64,000 nt of DNA from Paragordius varius (taxonomy: Eukaryota; Nematomorpha): positions 4,526,001-4,590,000 of the forward strand of contig OZ176052.1 in NCBI GenBank assembly GCA_964247055.1, in the 5' to 3' direction. The translations under genes and the position numbers were made by a program. Shown in pieces: positions 10,734-24,000 of this stretch (position 1 is the stretch's first letter; each line of letters begins with the position of its first letter). The notes beneath the pieces are model-generated. The model worked only from the letters and a program-made list of their open reading frames with translations. It was not told the origin of the DNA and searched no databases.

Positions 10734-11013
10734 GTCTATAAGTAGATGTTTATAATCCCATTAGATTATAAGTGTAGCCCATGTGTAGATCTATAGGTGC
10801 AATTGTCTGTAAAACAAGGTTTCTGCCGTTGAAAATTGAGATTTGACCTCAGAAAAATTATTAATGGAATATATGTCTTTCCTTACTGTATTGCAATGAT
10901 GGCGAACCGGAGATCAAAAATGTGACTCTTATACTAAATATCTTAACAAATTTATTACAGTGGCATATTTCCAGTCGATATCGTGGCCTTAACTTTACTA
11001 ATTATCAATATAT

Positions 11014-11340
11014 TTATACTTTATCTCCATCAATGCTTTCTTTTTCCTCCTCCTCTTTAATGATTTGCAAAGGTTTTCCTTTGTATTTGCTCTCAGCGGC
11101 AGGCCTTATATTAGCTTCAAATTTAGCTATTTCAGGCATAAATTTAGATTCTAATGCTTCGATCGATTCGGGAGCAGTATTCTGGTGTGCATTTATCTTT
11201 TGAGTATTATTGATTTTGTTGTTGTTGACGGGGGGAAAATTATTTGCTATTGTTAATGATTGAATTTTGTTAACATTATCCATTATTATTATTATTATAA
11301 TTATTATAATTTGTAAAACTAAAAATATGAATTTTAACAT
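11014..11340 (-). CDS. Hypothetical small secreted or membrane-anchored protein
   Basis: This is a 108-codon frame starting with MLKFIFLVLQ and an unbroken run of isoleucines, which would act as a signal peptide or anchor. A polar region follows, with ALESKFMPEIAKFEA and an acidic EEEEKESIDGDK end. A GT at the last codons and an AG 27 nt further on would splice into another open stretch (LRPRYRLEICHC), so the gene may be longer. The isoleucine run comes from an ATT repeat, which lowers confidence. No family is recognised. It sits alone, 200 bp outside a Helitron. Confidence 0.35.
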   Translation of the reverse strand: MLKFIFLVLQIIIIIIIIIMDNVNKIQSLTIANNFPPVNNNKINNTQKINAHQNTAPESIEALESKFMPEIAKFEANIRPAAESKYKGKPLQIIKEEEEKESIDGDKV

Positions 11341-11546
11341 GAGTAATCCAACAATGATTGTTAGATAATTCTTTTTACTAATAGTATATTTTATAAAAAA
11401 ATTAACAAATTAATAACAGGGAAAATTATTTTTTTCAAAAATGTTACTGTGTGCGGTTTAGTTAAGGGAAAATTTGATAGATTTAATGGATTAATTAATT
11501 TTTTATATCGTTATAATTTTTATGTTGAAAAATTAAGATTATGTAA

Positions 11547-14500
11547 TCTATATATTTATAAAAATGGAAAATGCTGGCTTTGTGATCTGGTACAGGAAAA
11601 CCGGTAGACCCAATCAAATCCAAATATCGAAAAAATATAATCATTAATAAATGTCCCGACAATAGCTTCGCCCTTTTTTTGAAATAGGCTCCCAGTTCGG
11701 GCCCACCCCGTATGAAAAACGGGTTTTTTATGAAAACAGAAGTCCACAAAATCGTGTTTTTGAGACAATTTTCCGGAGAACGTGTTGGACCATTCAATTT
11801 CAAATATAATTTTTGTTTACTTATTTTCGATTGCGCCGAACATAGTCGAGCCACTTTTTTGATTTAGGCCCTCTTTTTACCCGCTCCCCCCGTAAAATGC
11901 CATTTTTTTCAAAAAACAAAGTCCACAAAAATAATTTTTTAAATCGATTTTTCGTCCTAGGTATGAGACCTTAAAAATTCAATAAAGATTCCACGTATTC
12001 CCTGTTAAAAGGCAAAAATTTTAGTCCACCGTTTATTTGATGATAGCTGCTGGGTAAGGAGCTACCCGCTAAAAACTGATTTTTTATATAACTTTGTGAT
12101 CTGTTTCCGGAAAACCGGTGAACCCATTCCAATCCAAACATCGAAAAAATATAATCATTAATGAATGCCCCGACAATAGCTTCGCCCTTTTTTGGAATTA
12201 GGTCCCCAGTTTGGGCCCACCCCCTGTGAAAAATGGGTTAAGTCAATTTTTTGGAGAACGTGTTGGACCATTCAATTTCAAATATGATTTTTGTTTACTT
12301 ATTTTCGATTGCGCCGAACATAGTCGAGTCACTTTTTTGATTTAGGCCCTCTTTTTACCCTCTCCCCCCGTAAAATGCCATTTTTTTCAAAAAAAACAAA
12401 GTCCACAAAAATATTTTTTTGATTGTATTTTTTTGCCCACGGTATGAGACTGTAAAAATTCAATAAAGATTCCACGTATTCCCTGTTAAAAGGCAAAAAT
12501 TTTAGTCAAGCGTTTCTTTGATGATAGCTGCTGAGTAAGGAGTATCTATCATATGCATAGCATGTTAAAAGATATATGGATATTAATACATTATTTATCC
12601 TCATCTATATATTTATAAAAATGGAAAATGCTGGCTTTGTGATCTGGTACAGGAAAACCGGTAGACCCAATCAAATCCAAATATCGAAAAAATATAATCA
12701 TTAATAAATGTCCCGACAATAGCTTCGCCCTTTTTTTGAAATAGGCTCCCAGTTCGGGCCCACCCCGTATGAAAAACGGGTTTTTTATGAAAACAGAAGT
12801 CCACAAAATCGTGTTTTTGAGACAATTTTCCGGAGAACGTGTTGGACCATTCAATTTCAAATATAATTTTTGTTTACTTATTTTCGATTGCGCCGAACAT
12901 AGTCGAGCCACTTTTTTGATTTAGGCCCTCTTTTTACCCGCTCCCCCCGTAAAATGCCATTTTTTTCAAAAAACAAAGTCCACAAAAATAATTTTTTAAA
13001 TCGATTTTTCGTCCTAGGTATGAGACCTTAAAAATTCAATAAAGATTCCACGTATTCCCTGTTAAAAGGCAAAAATTTTAGTCCACCGTTTATTTGATGA
13101 TAGCTGCTGGGTAAGGAGCTACCCGCTAAAAACTGATTTTTTATATAACTTTGTGATCTGTTTCCGGAAAACCGGTGAACCCATTCCAATCCAAACATCG
13201 AAAAAATATAATCATTAATGAATGCCCCGACAATAGCTTCGCCCTTTTTTGGAATTAGGTCCCCAGTTTGGGCCCACCCCCTGTGAAAAATGGGTTAAGT
13301 CAATTTTTTGGAGAACGTGTTGGACCATTCAATTTCAAATATGATTTTTGTTTACTTATTTTCGATTGCGCCGAACATAGTCGAGTCACTTTTTTGATTT
13401 AGGCCCTCTTTTTACCCTCTCCCCCCGTAAAATGCCATTTTTTTCAAAAAAAACAAAGTCCACAAAAATATTTTTTTGATTGTATTTTTTTGCCCACGGT
13501 ATGAGACTGTAAAAATTCAATAAAGATTCCACGTATTCCCTGTTAAAAGGCAAAAATTTTAGTCAAGCGTTTCTTTGATGATAGCTGCTGAGTAAGGAGT
13601 ATCTATCATATGCATAGCATGTTAAAAGATATATGGATATTAATACATTATTTATCCTCATCTATATATTTATAAAAATGGAAAATGCTGGCTTTGTGAT
13701 CTGGTACAGGAAAACCGGTAGACCCAATCAAATCCAAATATCGAAAAAATATAATCATTAATAAATGTCCCGACAATAGCTTCGCCCTTTTTTTGAAATA
13801 GGCTCCCAGTTCGGGCCCACCCCGTATGAAAAACGGGTTTTTTATGAAAACAGAAGTCCACAAAATCGTGTTTTTGAGACAATTTTCCGGAGAACGTGTT
13901 GGACCATTCAATTTCAAATATAATTTTTGTTTACTTATTTTCGATTGCGCCGAACATAGTCGAGCCACTTTTTTGATTTAGGCCCTCTTTTTACCCGCTC
14001 CCCCCGTAAAATGCCATTTTTTTCAAAAAACAAAGTCCACAAAAATAATTTTTTAAATCGATTTTTCGTCCTAGGTATGAGACCTTAAAAATTCAATAAA
14101 GATTCCACGTATTCCCTGTTAAAAGGCAAAAATTTTAGTCCACCGTTTATTTGATGATAGCTGCTGGGTAAGGAGCTACCCGCTAAAAACTGATTTTTTA
14201 TATAACTTTGTGATCTGTTTCCGGAAAACCGGTGAACCCATTCCAATCCAAACATCGAAAAAATATAATCATTAATGAATGCCCCGACAATAGCTTCGCC
14301 CTTTTTTGGAATTAGGTCCCCAGTTTGGGCCCACCCCCTGTGAAAAATGGGTTAAGTCAATTTTTTGGAGAACGTGTTGGACCATTCAATTTCAAATATG
14401 ATTTTTGTTTACTTATTTTCGATTGCGCCGAACATAGTCGAGTCACTTTTTTGATTTAGGCCCTCTTTTTACCCTCTCCCCCCGTAAAATGCCATTTTTT

Positions 14501-16824
14501 TCAAAAAAAACAAAGTCCACAAAAATATTTTTTTGATTGTATTTTTTTGCCCACGGTATGAGACTGTAAAAATTCAATAAAGATTCCACGTATTCCCTGT
14601 TAAAAGGCAAAAATTTTAGTCAAGCGTTTCTTTGATGATAGCTGCTGAGTAAGGAGTATCTATCATATGCATAGCATGTTAAAAGATATATGGATATTAA
14701 TACATTATTTATCCTCATCTATATATTTATAAAAATGGAAAATGCTGGCTTTGTGATCTGGTACAGGAAAACCGGTAGACCCAATCAAATCCAAATATCG
14801 AAAAAATATAATCATTAATAAATGTCCCGACAATAGCTTCGCCCTTTTTTTGAAATAGGCTCCCAGTTCAGGCCCACCCCGTATGAAAAACGGGTTTTTT
14901 ATGAAAGAAGTCCACAAAATCGTGTTTTTGAGACAATTTTCCGGAGAACGTGTTGGACCATTCAATTTCAAATATAATTTTTGTTTACTTATTTTCGATT
15001 GCGCCGAACATAGTCGAGCCACTTTTTTGATTTAGGCCCTCTTTTTACCCGCTCCCCCCGTAAAATGCCATTTTTTTCAAAAAACAAAGTCCACAAAAAT
15101 AATTTTTTAAATCGATTTTTCGTCCTAGGTATGAGACCTTAAAAATTCAATAAAGATTCCACGTATTCCCTGTTAAAAGGCAAAAATTTTAGTCCACCGT
15201 TTATTTGATGATAGCTGCTGGGTAAGGAGCTACCCGCTAAAAACTGATTTTTTATATAACTTTGTGATCTGTTTCCGGAAAACCGGTGAACCCATTCCAA
15301 TCCAAACATCGAAAAAATATAATCATTAATGAATGCCCCGACAATAGCTTCGCCCTTTTTTGGAATTAGGTCCCCAGTTTGGGCCCACCCCCTGTGAAAA
15401 ATGGGTTAAGTCAATTTTTTGGAGAACGTGTTGGACCATTCAATTTCAAATATGATTTTTGTTTACTTATTTTCGATTGCGCCGAACATAGTCGAGTCAC
15501 TTTTTTGATTTAGGCCCTCTTTTTACCCTCTCCCCCCGTAAAATGCCATTTTTTTCAAAAAAAACAAAGTCCACAAAAATATTTTTTTGATTGTATTTTT
15601 TTGCCCACGGTATGAGACTGTAAAAATTCAATAAAGATTCCACGTATTCCCTGTTAAAAGGCAAAAATTTTAGTCAAGCGTTTCTTTGATGATAGCTGCT
15701 GAGTAAGGAGTATCTATCATATGCATAGCATGTTAAAAGATATATGGATATTAATACATTATTTATCCTCATCTATATATTTATAAAAATGGAAAATGCT
15801 GGCTTTGTGATCTGGTACAGGAAAACCGGTAGACCCAATCAAATCCAAATATCGAAAAAATATAATCATTAATAAATGTCCCGACAATAGCTTCGCCCTT
15901 TTTTTGAAATAGGCTCCCAGTTCGGGCCCACCCCGTATGAAAAACGGGTTTTTTATGAAAACAGAAGTCCACAAAATCGTGTTTTTGAGACAATTTTCCG
16001 GAGAACGTGTTGGACCATTCAATTTCAAATATAATTTTTGTTTACTTATTTTCGATTGCGCCGAACATAGTCGAGTCACTTTTTTGATTTAGGCCCTCTT
16101 TTTACCCTCTCCCCCCGTAAAATATTATTTTTTTCAAAAAAAACAAAGTCCACAAAAATATTTTTTTGATTGTATTTTTTTGCCCACGGTATGAGACTGT
16201 AAAAATTCAATAAAGATTCCACGTATTCCCTGTTAAAAGGCAAAAATTTTAGTCAAGCGTTTCTTTGATGATAGCTGCTGGGTAAGGAGCTACCCGCTAA
16301 AAACTGATTTTTCATATAACTTTGTGAACTGTTTCCGGAAAACCGGTGAACCCATTCAAATCCAAACATCGAAAAAATATAATCATTAATGAATGCCCCG
16401 ACAATAGCTTCGCCCTTTTTTGGAATTAGGTCCCCAGTTTGGGCCCACCCCGTGTGAAAAATGGGTTAAGTCAATTTTTTGGAGAACGGACGATTCAATT
16501 TCAAATATGAATTTTGTTTACTTATTTTTGATCGCGCTGAATAGTCGAGTCACTTTTTTGATTTAGGCCCTCTTTTTACCCGCTACCCCAGTAAAATGCC
16601 ATTTTTTTCAAAAAAAACAAAGTCCACAAAAATATTTTTTTGATTGTATTTTTTTGCCCACGGTATGAGACTGTAAAAATTCGAGAAAGATTTTTCGTAT
16701 TGCCTGTTAAAAGGCAAAAATTTTAGTCAAGCGTTTCTTTGATGATAGCTACTGAGTAAGGAGTATCTATCATATGTATAGCATGTTAAAAGATATATGG
16801 ATATTAAAACATTATTTATGGTAA
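11547..16824 (+). repeat. Tandem array, five units of about 1057 bp
   Basis: Units start at 11547, 12604, 13661, 14718 and 15772. The first three look identical by eye, the fourth is 3 bp shorter, and the fifth is diverged and partly chimeric. Each unit is itself two related halves of about 0.5 kb: one begins near CTTTGTGATCTGGTACAGG and the other near CTTTGTGATCTGTTTCCGG. The repeated 106-codon frame on the minus strand is most likely chance, since its coding shape has no homology I know. Confidence 0.93.
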
Positions 16825-16965
16825 TCTTTATATTTATAAAAATGGAAAATGCTGGCTTTGTGATCTACAGGAAAAACGGTAGACCCATTCAAATCCAAAC
16901 TTCGAACCCCCCCAGAAGTCCGAAGGACTTCCTCGGGCTGCGTAGCAGCACGAGATTCACGCTAG
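11547..16965 (+). mobile_element. Non-autonomous Helitron filled with a tandem array
   Basis: The 5' end is A|TC (TCTATATATTTATAAAAATG). The 3' end is CTAG|T, preceded by a GCTGC-GTA-GCAGC hairpin whose stem ends 12 nt before CTAG. These are the hallmarks of a canonical Helitron inserted between A and T. A second hairpin (GAAGTCC-GAA-GGACTTC) and a C run lie just inside. The inverted copy at 48376-51623 has the same ends and the same A/T flanks, which fixes both termini. No Rep or helicase frame is present, so it depends on a partner. The body is five tandem units plus a short terminal piece. Confidence 0.85.
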
Positions 16966-17556
16966 TTAGATTATATATTGGATAAAAATATGTTTATTAT
17001 CTGTAAATATTAAGATCATACATAGTTTTACATTTATTTTACAACCAATTATGACCAATCCTAAAAATATTACCTTAAAAATAATTTTAATTTAAAAAAC
17101 ATATTGAGAGATCCTTAATGCTTAAAAAAACTTTTATCAAAAACAAATATTAATTTATATATTATATATATATAAGTTTTAGACATAACATATCAATCAT
17201 ATCACAAAATATAATTAATAAGTATGTGCGAACCAGCTTTCAATCAAAACTATGATTACACAAATCCCGTTTTCTATTATTTTCTGATTTTGATCAAATA
17301 TCCATTTTATCAATAATTTAATATACAATATAAATAAGTAATCCTATATCATAATTAATAGTTTAATAAATAAATAAATTTCAAAATAAATTTTTTACCC
17401 CAAAAATTATGCCGGAATCCCATTTGTCAGTCTCATTTTCATTTTTTTTTCTTCATAATTTGTAAGTACTTATCACCTCTTATCAGACAAACACTTCCCC
17501 CCTTGTATTAAATATAATAATATTTATGACATATATACTCATATTACTATTAAAAT
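16966..17556. other. AT-rich upstream region of the bHLH gene
   Basis: No gene or repeat is seen. Two TCTTATC/CTCTTATCAGA-like stretches at about 17470-17490 could be factor sites, but nothing firm can be said. Confidence 0.5.
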
Positions 17557-18729
17557 ATGGAATTTAATCTAATGAATAAGAATGATAAAGATCTCCAATG
17601 CAATAATTTGCTACACAGTTCAGGGTCAATAACAACAAATATGAGGGATGAGGGATCATGTTCCATAACCGGATATTGTGATTTTCAGCCTGCTTTAAAT
17701 ATTTTTAATGTTTCAAACAATAATGATGTTAAACAAGTTAATAATAGCAGTTTTAATGTTACCAAACATCAAATTTGACCACCATCAACATTATCAAACT
17801 TTGTTGAGCCTACTATAACTTTTATTCCGTTTGGAAAATTAGTAGCATCTCTTATGCCAACCTCAAAATCAAATTTGATCCTAGATAATGATTGTTACAA
17901 TGGTCCAAATAAATTCCAGAATTTTGGACTGGAACTAAATAGTTATTACCCAGATAATCCAATGCAAAACATTGCGTTACTTACAAAAAATAAAAATATT
18001 CCAAAATCAAAAAAGGTAAGAACGAAACGTAAAAGTTCTGAGAATTTGGACAACAAAGAAAAAACAAAAGCCGGGTGTAAAATTCGACAGAGACAGCGCA
18101 GAAAAAATAGTGCTGGTACAAACAAACTTTGTGGGGCAGAGGGTGAAAATGGAGGCACAAAAATCGTCAATTATCAAGATGCTATTCCAATACATTCCTC
18201 ACCAAATAAAAACAGCAATGTTAATAACATGATAAAGGAGTCAGGGTGGAATTGTAGTTTTGATTCTTCCAAATCTGAGGATATATCTGGTGTAGGAACA
18301 CTGCCAACCGAATATTTTTACACTGAAATCATAAATAAAATGGCCGCACACAATGATGCTTTTGACAGCGATAATAATATACCAAATACTAACATGATGA
18401 TAAATGATGAATTCTTTACTCAATCAACTAGTGATCTAGGAACGAATGAACTAAATAATGAGGAAAATGATAGCCTTATTAGTTTGTCTAATAGCGGTAA
18501 TCTTTCGAAAGAACTTAACCCTCTTCAAAGAAATGCAGCCAATGCCAGAGAAAGAGCCCGTATGAGAGTCCTGAGCAAAGCATTTATTCGCCTTAAAACA
18601 ACACTACCTTGGGTACCTCCAGATACAAAACTTTCAAAGCTGGATACTCTTCGATTAGCGTCCAGTTACATTGGACACCTAAGAGCAATTCTAGCCGAAA
18701 ATTCTGTCTTCTCTATCAAAAACTCTTGA
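17557..18729 (+). CDS. TCF21/MSC: bHLH transcription factor, TCF21/musculin class
   Basis: A nuclear DNA-binding protein. The C-terminal 65 residues hold a basic helix-loop-helix nearly identical to vertebrate TCF21 and [21 protein letters not shown], then [20 protein letters not shown], then [14 protein letters not shown]. In animals this class acts as an E-protein partner in mesoderm and visceral muscle. Basic clusters upstream ([17 protein letters not shown]) suit nuclear import. The frame from the first ATG is interrupted by one in-frame TGA at 17776. A 93-nt GT-AG intron (17750-17842, AGCA|GTTTTAAT to AAAATTAG|TAGC) removes it and keeps phase, giving 359 residues. A 51-nt alternative also fits. 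If neither is used, translation would start at the ATG at 17854. The protein ends soon after helix 2 and lacks the WPF-containing tail of vertebrate TCF21. Confidence 0.9.
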
Positions 18730-19640
18730 CATTTTGTGTGATTATGGGTCAGAGACCCCGAACCAACTCATAAACAATGCAAACTTTTATATTTATATTT
18801 GCATGGACTTATGCTAACATAATTATAGATAATAGGTACGTTCTAATCATTTAAATTCTGTTAATGTGAGAAATGCAATAAAAAAATTATTTAGTTAATT
18901 AACAAATAAATTATCTAAATCATGATTGAAGCAATAAAATATTTTGATGCTCGGCAAAGTTTGTTCTGAGATGGTCAATATCGCTAATGTAAATCCAAAT
19001 CTAGAATACCTTCAAAAAATTTTATGGAACGTATGATTAACCGCTCATTAATTTTTTTTATATATTTGTGATTACTCATGATAGACGTCAGTCATTAGTT
19101 CAATAGTTTGATTATAAATATGTAAAATGATTGAATTTATCTATATAATATTTTGGTTAAAATTATTTGTATTCCTAAACTTATAAAGCTGTGCATATTT
19201 TTATTATTGACAAATGGTTTATATCTTATCAATATACCTATTGTTATTAGAAAGATATACATTGGTAGACAGGAAGACTATATCAGATAACAACATTAAT
19301 ACACAGAAGTTTTCAAAAAAATAATGAAATTTTTTTTCTACAATTCATCATTGATGACAGTTTAAAGATTTAATTATAATAAAAAATGTCAAATAATACT
19401 TATTTAAATATATAAATACAATGTAAAATGAACTTCAGCAAAATAGTACAATAATAATCATTTAATTAATTATAAATACCTTTTAAAAGATTATAGATAT
19501 GTATGATATCAATATTATATAATATTGATTTTAAGGTAAAAATTATACTATAAACACCTATAAATGAGTAAACTTTAACGAAACTATCAAATGAAACAAT
19601 AGAAAGTATCACATTTTAAGACATATAAAATTTAATATTT
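18730..19640. other. AT-rich intergenic DNA
   Basis: This is the 3' flank of the bHLH gene. AATAAA-like signals are frequent (for example near 18877 and 18933) but not diagnostic in such AT-rich DNA. Nothing else is seen. Confidence 0.5.
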
Positions 19641-20600
19641 TAAATCTCCGAATTGAAAATGGCATCAACCAATCATACTATAATGGGGGGGAATAAAAAA
19701 AACTCAAAAATTATACATTATGTAGCCGTTATTTTTGTGTTTGAACTAGTTGACAATCTAATTTCATTTGGCATTGCATTGAACCCAAGCCACCTTAATA
19801 TGCCCCGTCGTAAATTCCGATGTTGTGTTTTGGCAATAGCCATATTGTCTCTCCCACCTTTCTGCAGCATGATAACATGGGAAAACCATAATTTGAAAAG
19901 ATCCACAAAAGAGCATTCGTTGTGCTTCAGCTTTTGGTTAGGTCATGCTGATTGGAGTATCGAAGATGTGTGCTTAATAATGATTAATTTTATCCTATTT
20001 ACATGGTTATAGATACAATAATAGCTCCCATTTGGCCATTTTTTTATCACAGCCATATGAATTTGGGTAAATTGAATTATCCTAATTGCAATTTGCGTTT
20101 TAAGTTTCCTCCTGGCCCTACCTTTGATATTTTATCATCAGGATAAAATATAATATAACGGGGTGTAAGTTTGAAAAGTTTAACGACAAAACGTTCTCGA
20201 CAAATATATGCCTCTTATACCCAGGCTTCCAGAAAATGAATATTTTTATAATGGAAACTTAACGTCCTCCATCAAGAGCTGTTGTTAAAACAAGCATTAG
20301 GTCACACACTAAAAATGTCACTTCCAACAACATAAAATTGGGTTCGAGGGTGGGGAGATCAAAGGTAAGATTTGCACCTAGTCCCTCATTCATCATTAGT
20401 AGGAATCTAATAAGCGACCACCAACTTGAATCAAATGAAACTTGATGCGCCAATATTAAAAATAGGGATCGAACTATTATGGCTATGAAGCTCAGTGTGT
20501 CGGCACTTGTGTTTTCTTTACCATGGATCATTTATGTCTTCATAGGAATCATCCTGGACCGATGGATTGAAGACAGAACAATTTACAATAAATAATTATA
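19640..20600. other. GC-richer island with open frames on both strands, unidentified
   Basis: Base composition and codon texture look coding. On plus, 19653-20012 is a 119-codon hydrophobic frame, and a stretch ending at 20593 gives MKLSVSALVFSLPWIIYVFI followed by ILDRWIEDRTIYNK and a stop, like a last membrane segment. On minus, 20259-20531 is a 90-codon hydrophobic frame. I could not join the pieces into a phase-consistent model or name a family. A small multi-pass membrane protein on the plus strand is my best guess. Confidence 0.35.
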
Positions 20601-21032
20601 CTATATTGTATGGTCAATATAGCATATATCCATATTTGATTTGACCATATAGATGGAAAATATATAATGATACTATCAAATATATTTGGGAACAGTTACA
20701 TAACTCCCTTTTTTGAATAATTATTGTAAAACCGAATGAACATCAAGGGGAAAAATATTATCATTGATATGGCATATTAAAATATTGGTTTTGATTCTGA
20801 CACGACAAAACACTTTTAATTGTGGTCTAGCTTGCCTAAGGTCTCAAATTTACAAAACTCACTTAAATTTGCTTAAAAATTGTATCGATGTTAATTGATA
20901 GATATAATGTCAAAGTTTGTAATTATTTTGATAACTTGTATGATTTATTTATACTAATATTATATTAATTATGTACAGACAATGAGAGGTATTCGATATG
21001 TATGAATATATATATAAATATATATCGTCATT

Positions 21033-24000
21033 CTACCAAACTTTGCATTTATCCTGACGGTTCATAAAAGCGTTTACAGAACAATTAAATGCACGAGCGA
21101 AATCTTTTGAGTTTGATAAAGCCCCATTTATACTAGAGGTAAAAAAATATTCCATGTAAATCATATAGTATATAAAAAACTAAATATAAAGTGGAAAAAA
21201 AGTTACCGATATTTAGGAACAGTATGAAAATCGGTTTTTATTTGCAAATATATTCGTTCAGGTTTGTCTTTAGAACAGAACGCCTAATGCATATTGAATT
21301 ATAAACAAAATTTTATTAAAAATGCAATTTGGTGTAAAAATAAATTTGCAATACATACCTGTCCAAATGCAATAAAAAAGAGTTGTTCATTCGTAAAGTT
21401 GTATGGATTATTTTGGTAAATAACCTTTCTCTCTTTTTCCGGAATAATGTTTGAAAATGCCTAAAAATTTAGTATTTATCGTTAAAAAATAATTTGGACC
21501 AAAATTAAAATAAAATATTTAAATTATTATATATTTCAAATGCAATACAATTTTTTATAACTTTGTGGCTAAAATTTCCATTAAATTAAGATTTTTACGA
21601 ACTAAAATGTAACCTTGAATGATATAGCTACACCTCCATTGTCTGCTAAATCTTCGCCTACAGTTTGTTTTCCATTTAACTAACAATATAAAATTATTAA
21701 ATAATATTTAATGTGCTAAAATATTAAATTTGTATAATAAGATACTTTATGATTTCCAATGCTATAATTATTGTATTGATTGATAAAACATTGCGTCTTA
21801 TTTTCAAAGGCAGCAATGGATGCGTCAGACCACCAGGGATTAACATTTCCATTTTTGTCATATTTTCGACCTTAATAAGTGTTTAAATAGGTAACAATTA
21901 ATATAAATCCATTGTGCCAAACCTATGGTTAAAATTAAATAAATGTATTTGGAAAAAATTAAAGGTTTTTAGAGGGGCTTTGTGCACACAACAGAACCCC
22001 GTACTCGTCTGAAAGAATTATTGAATTAGATGAGAATTTTTTTAAATAAAATACAATCGTCATCAAATCCGTGAGTAATTTCATGGCCAATGACGGATCC
22101 TATTGAACCATATGACATTGATCTAAAAATATTCGATAGCATATTATATAATTAAATATTTTAACTACTTGGCCGAAACGATGGTTTTAAATAATTTAGT
22201 TATGTAAAATATTTTATATTTTTAAAAAAGAATTCTAACTTAAACATAAAATAATCAGAGTGTTATTAACGGTTTGTTGTCATGCCATTTTATTCGCCCT
22301 ATTATTTTTATAGCCATTATTATAGTAAATGATGGATTTAATTTTTTTCATTAAACATCCGGGTAATCAAAACCTTTATAGTGATTAGTTTAACGTTAGA
22401 ATTCACATTCATGTGCGGGTAATATAGATAGAGTAGGCTTTAACCAAAGGTAATTTGTAAATAGTGTTCGACATAAATATTCTCATTAAGAAAAATAACT
22501 AGAATTATCATTCCGGATTGGTTAAAAATAACGATTTTTTGAAGCGTAATTATAAGATTGGGATTTAGCCGGACTCTCATTTAAATATCATTCGACAATG
22601 AAAAAGGGAAAAACCGAAGACCATAATCTCTAAACCAATGCACATTACTACAAACTATATCAAAAAAATGGACGCCGTTATCAGCAATAGTTAATTATAA
22701 AATTGGCTATTATATTGGATTTGAATGGATCAACAACTTATTGTCAAAGACACGCTTTTAGAAACGCTGAAAAACCTGTTAATTTGATCAAACACAGGCG
22801 GTATTTCAAAGTAATTGTATTAGGCGCATTGCATTATGTAATATAAATATGTAACATTGTTTTTTAAAGGCCAACACATTTTTACCGAGCATTGCTTAAA
22901 AACGCGATTTTACGTTTCCATATTACAATATATAGATGTTGTATATTGTTTTAATCATACATATAGTTAAGAAATTGAAAAAGATGCATCGCGAAACTTC
23001 AGCAGCGTGTGGTGTGTAATTTAGTGTCTTAGCAAGAAAAACAACGACAATTATAGTTAAACCATATGCTATACTTTTATATATACTGGATACAGTCAAT
23101 CGATTCAAATTAAGGACGTTGGTGACGCCAGGCCTGTTTAAATCAATTATCTCAAAAATGTGGAATAAATTTACACCATTGCAAAAATTTTTACTTATAT
23201 AACATTGATGAAACGAAATATAAAAAAAAATTATTTAAAGAAAACCAGATATTACTCATTTTATAAATAAACCGAAAGGCGATAATTAAATCAACATGAT
23301 ATGTGCGCATTCGCTAAATATAACACAAATCATTTTTTCTGTTTATATTAATGTTAAATATGATTTAGATAAAAAATTATATTTGCGAAAATGTTGCAAA
23401 ATAAAAATGGTGTCAAAATAGTTTGATATAGAGCTTTTATTAACAAGATTTTTAGATATTTTGTTGTTATATAATATTTATTAGGGTAGAAGCATAAACT
23501 TAAATTAAAACCGTCCCTGTCAGTAGTTGAATAATATATTAAAATGGGGTCACCAGTTACCTCAATTTGAATCGAAGTGATAAATACGACACTGATCCAT
23601 GTAAATAAAAATTAGAAAAACGGCAGGTATTTTTATTCAAAACCTTAAGCTGTCTGTAAAGACAATTTCATAATTTTTTAAAAGATATGATGTTACAAAT
23701 AAAAATCTCTCATATAAACCGCCAAAAATGTTTGAATATAAAATATCAAGTGCGACTTTTAAACCCATATAGTATTTTTTGATTCATAAATAAATCCTAA
23801 AAAATATTTATAAGTTAATATATTTATATATAAACAATATTTTACATGGGAAACAATCTGTCATAAAAGGGATTTCGGAATATTCCAGCCAAAAATACTA
23901 AAAGATAATTTTAATGTCAATGAAAACCTATTTCATTCTGTGAAGCTAAATAGTATGCATTGACTGAATGGGGTGGAATGTACCATCTAAATATATTATA

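Noticed and set aside
12591-16079. Repeated minus-strand frame of 105-106 codons in every unit of the tandem array
   Set aside because: It exists in each copy only because the units are nearly identical. The overlapping alternative frame is just as open, no motif is recognisable, and the diverged copies do not keep it.
22923-23108. Minus-strand frame of 61 codons with a hydrophobic stretch
   Set aside because: It lies in intron 12 of the M13 gene, next to a MITE, and matches no part of the M13 family.
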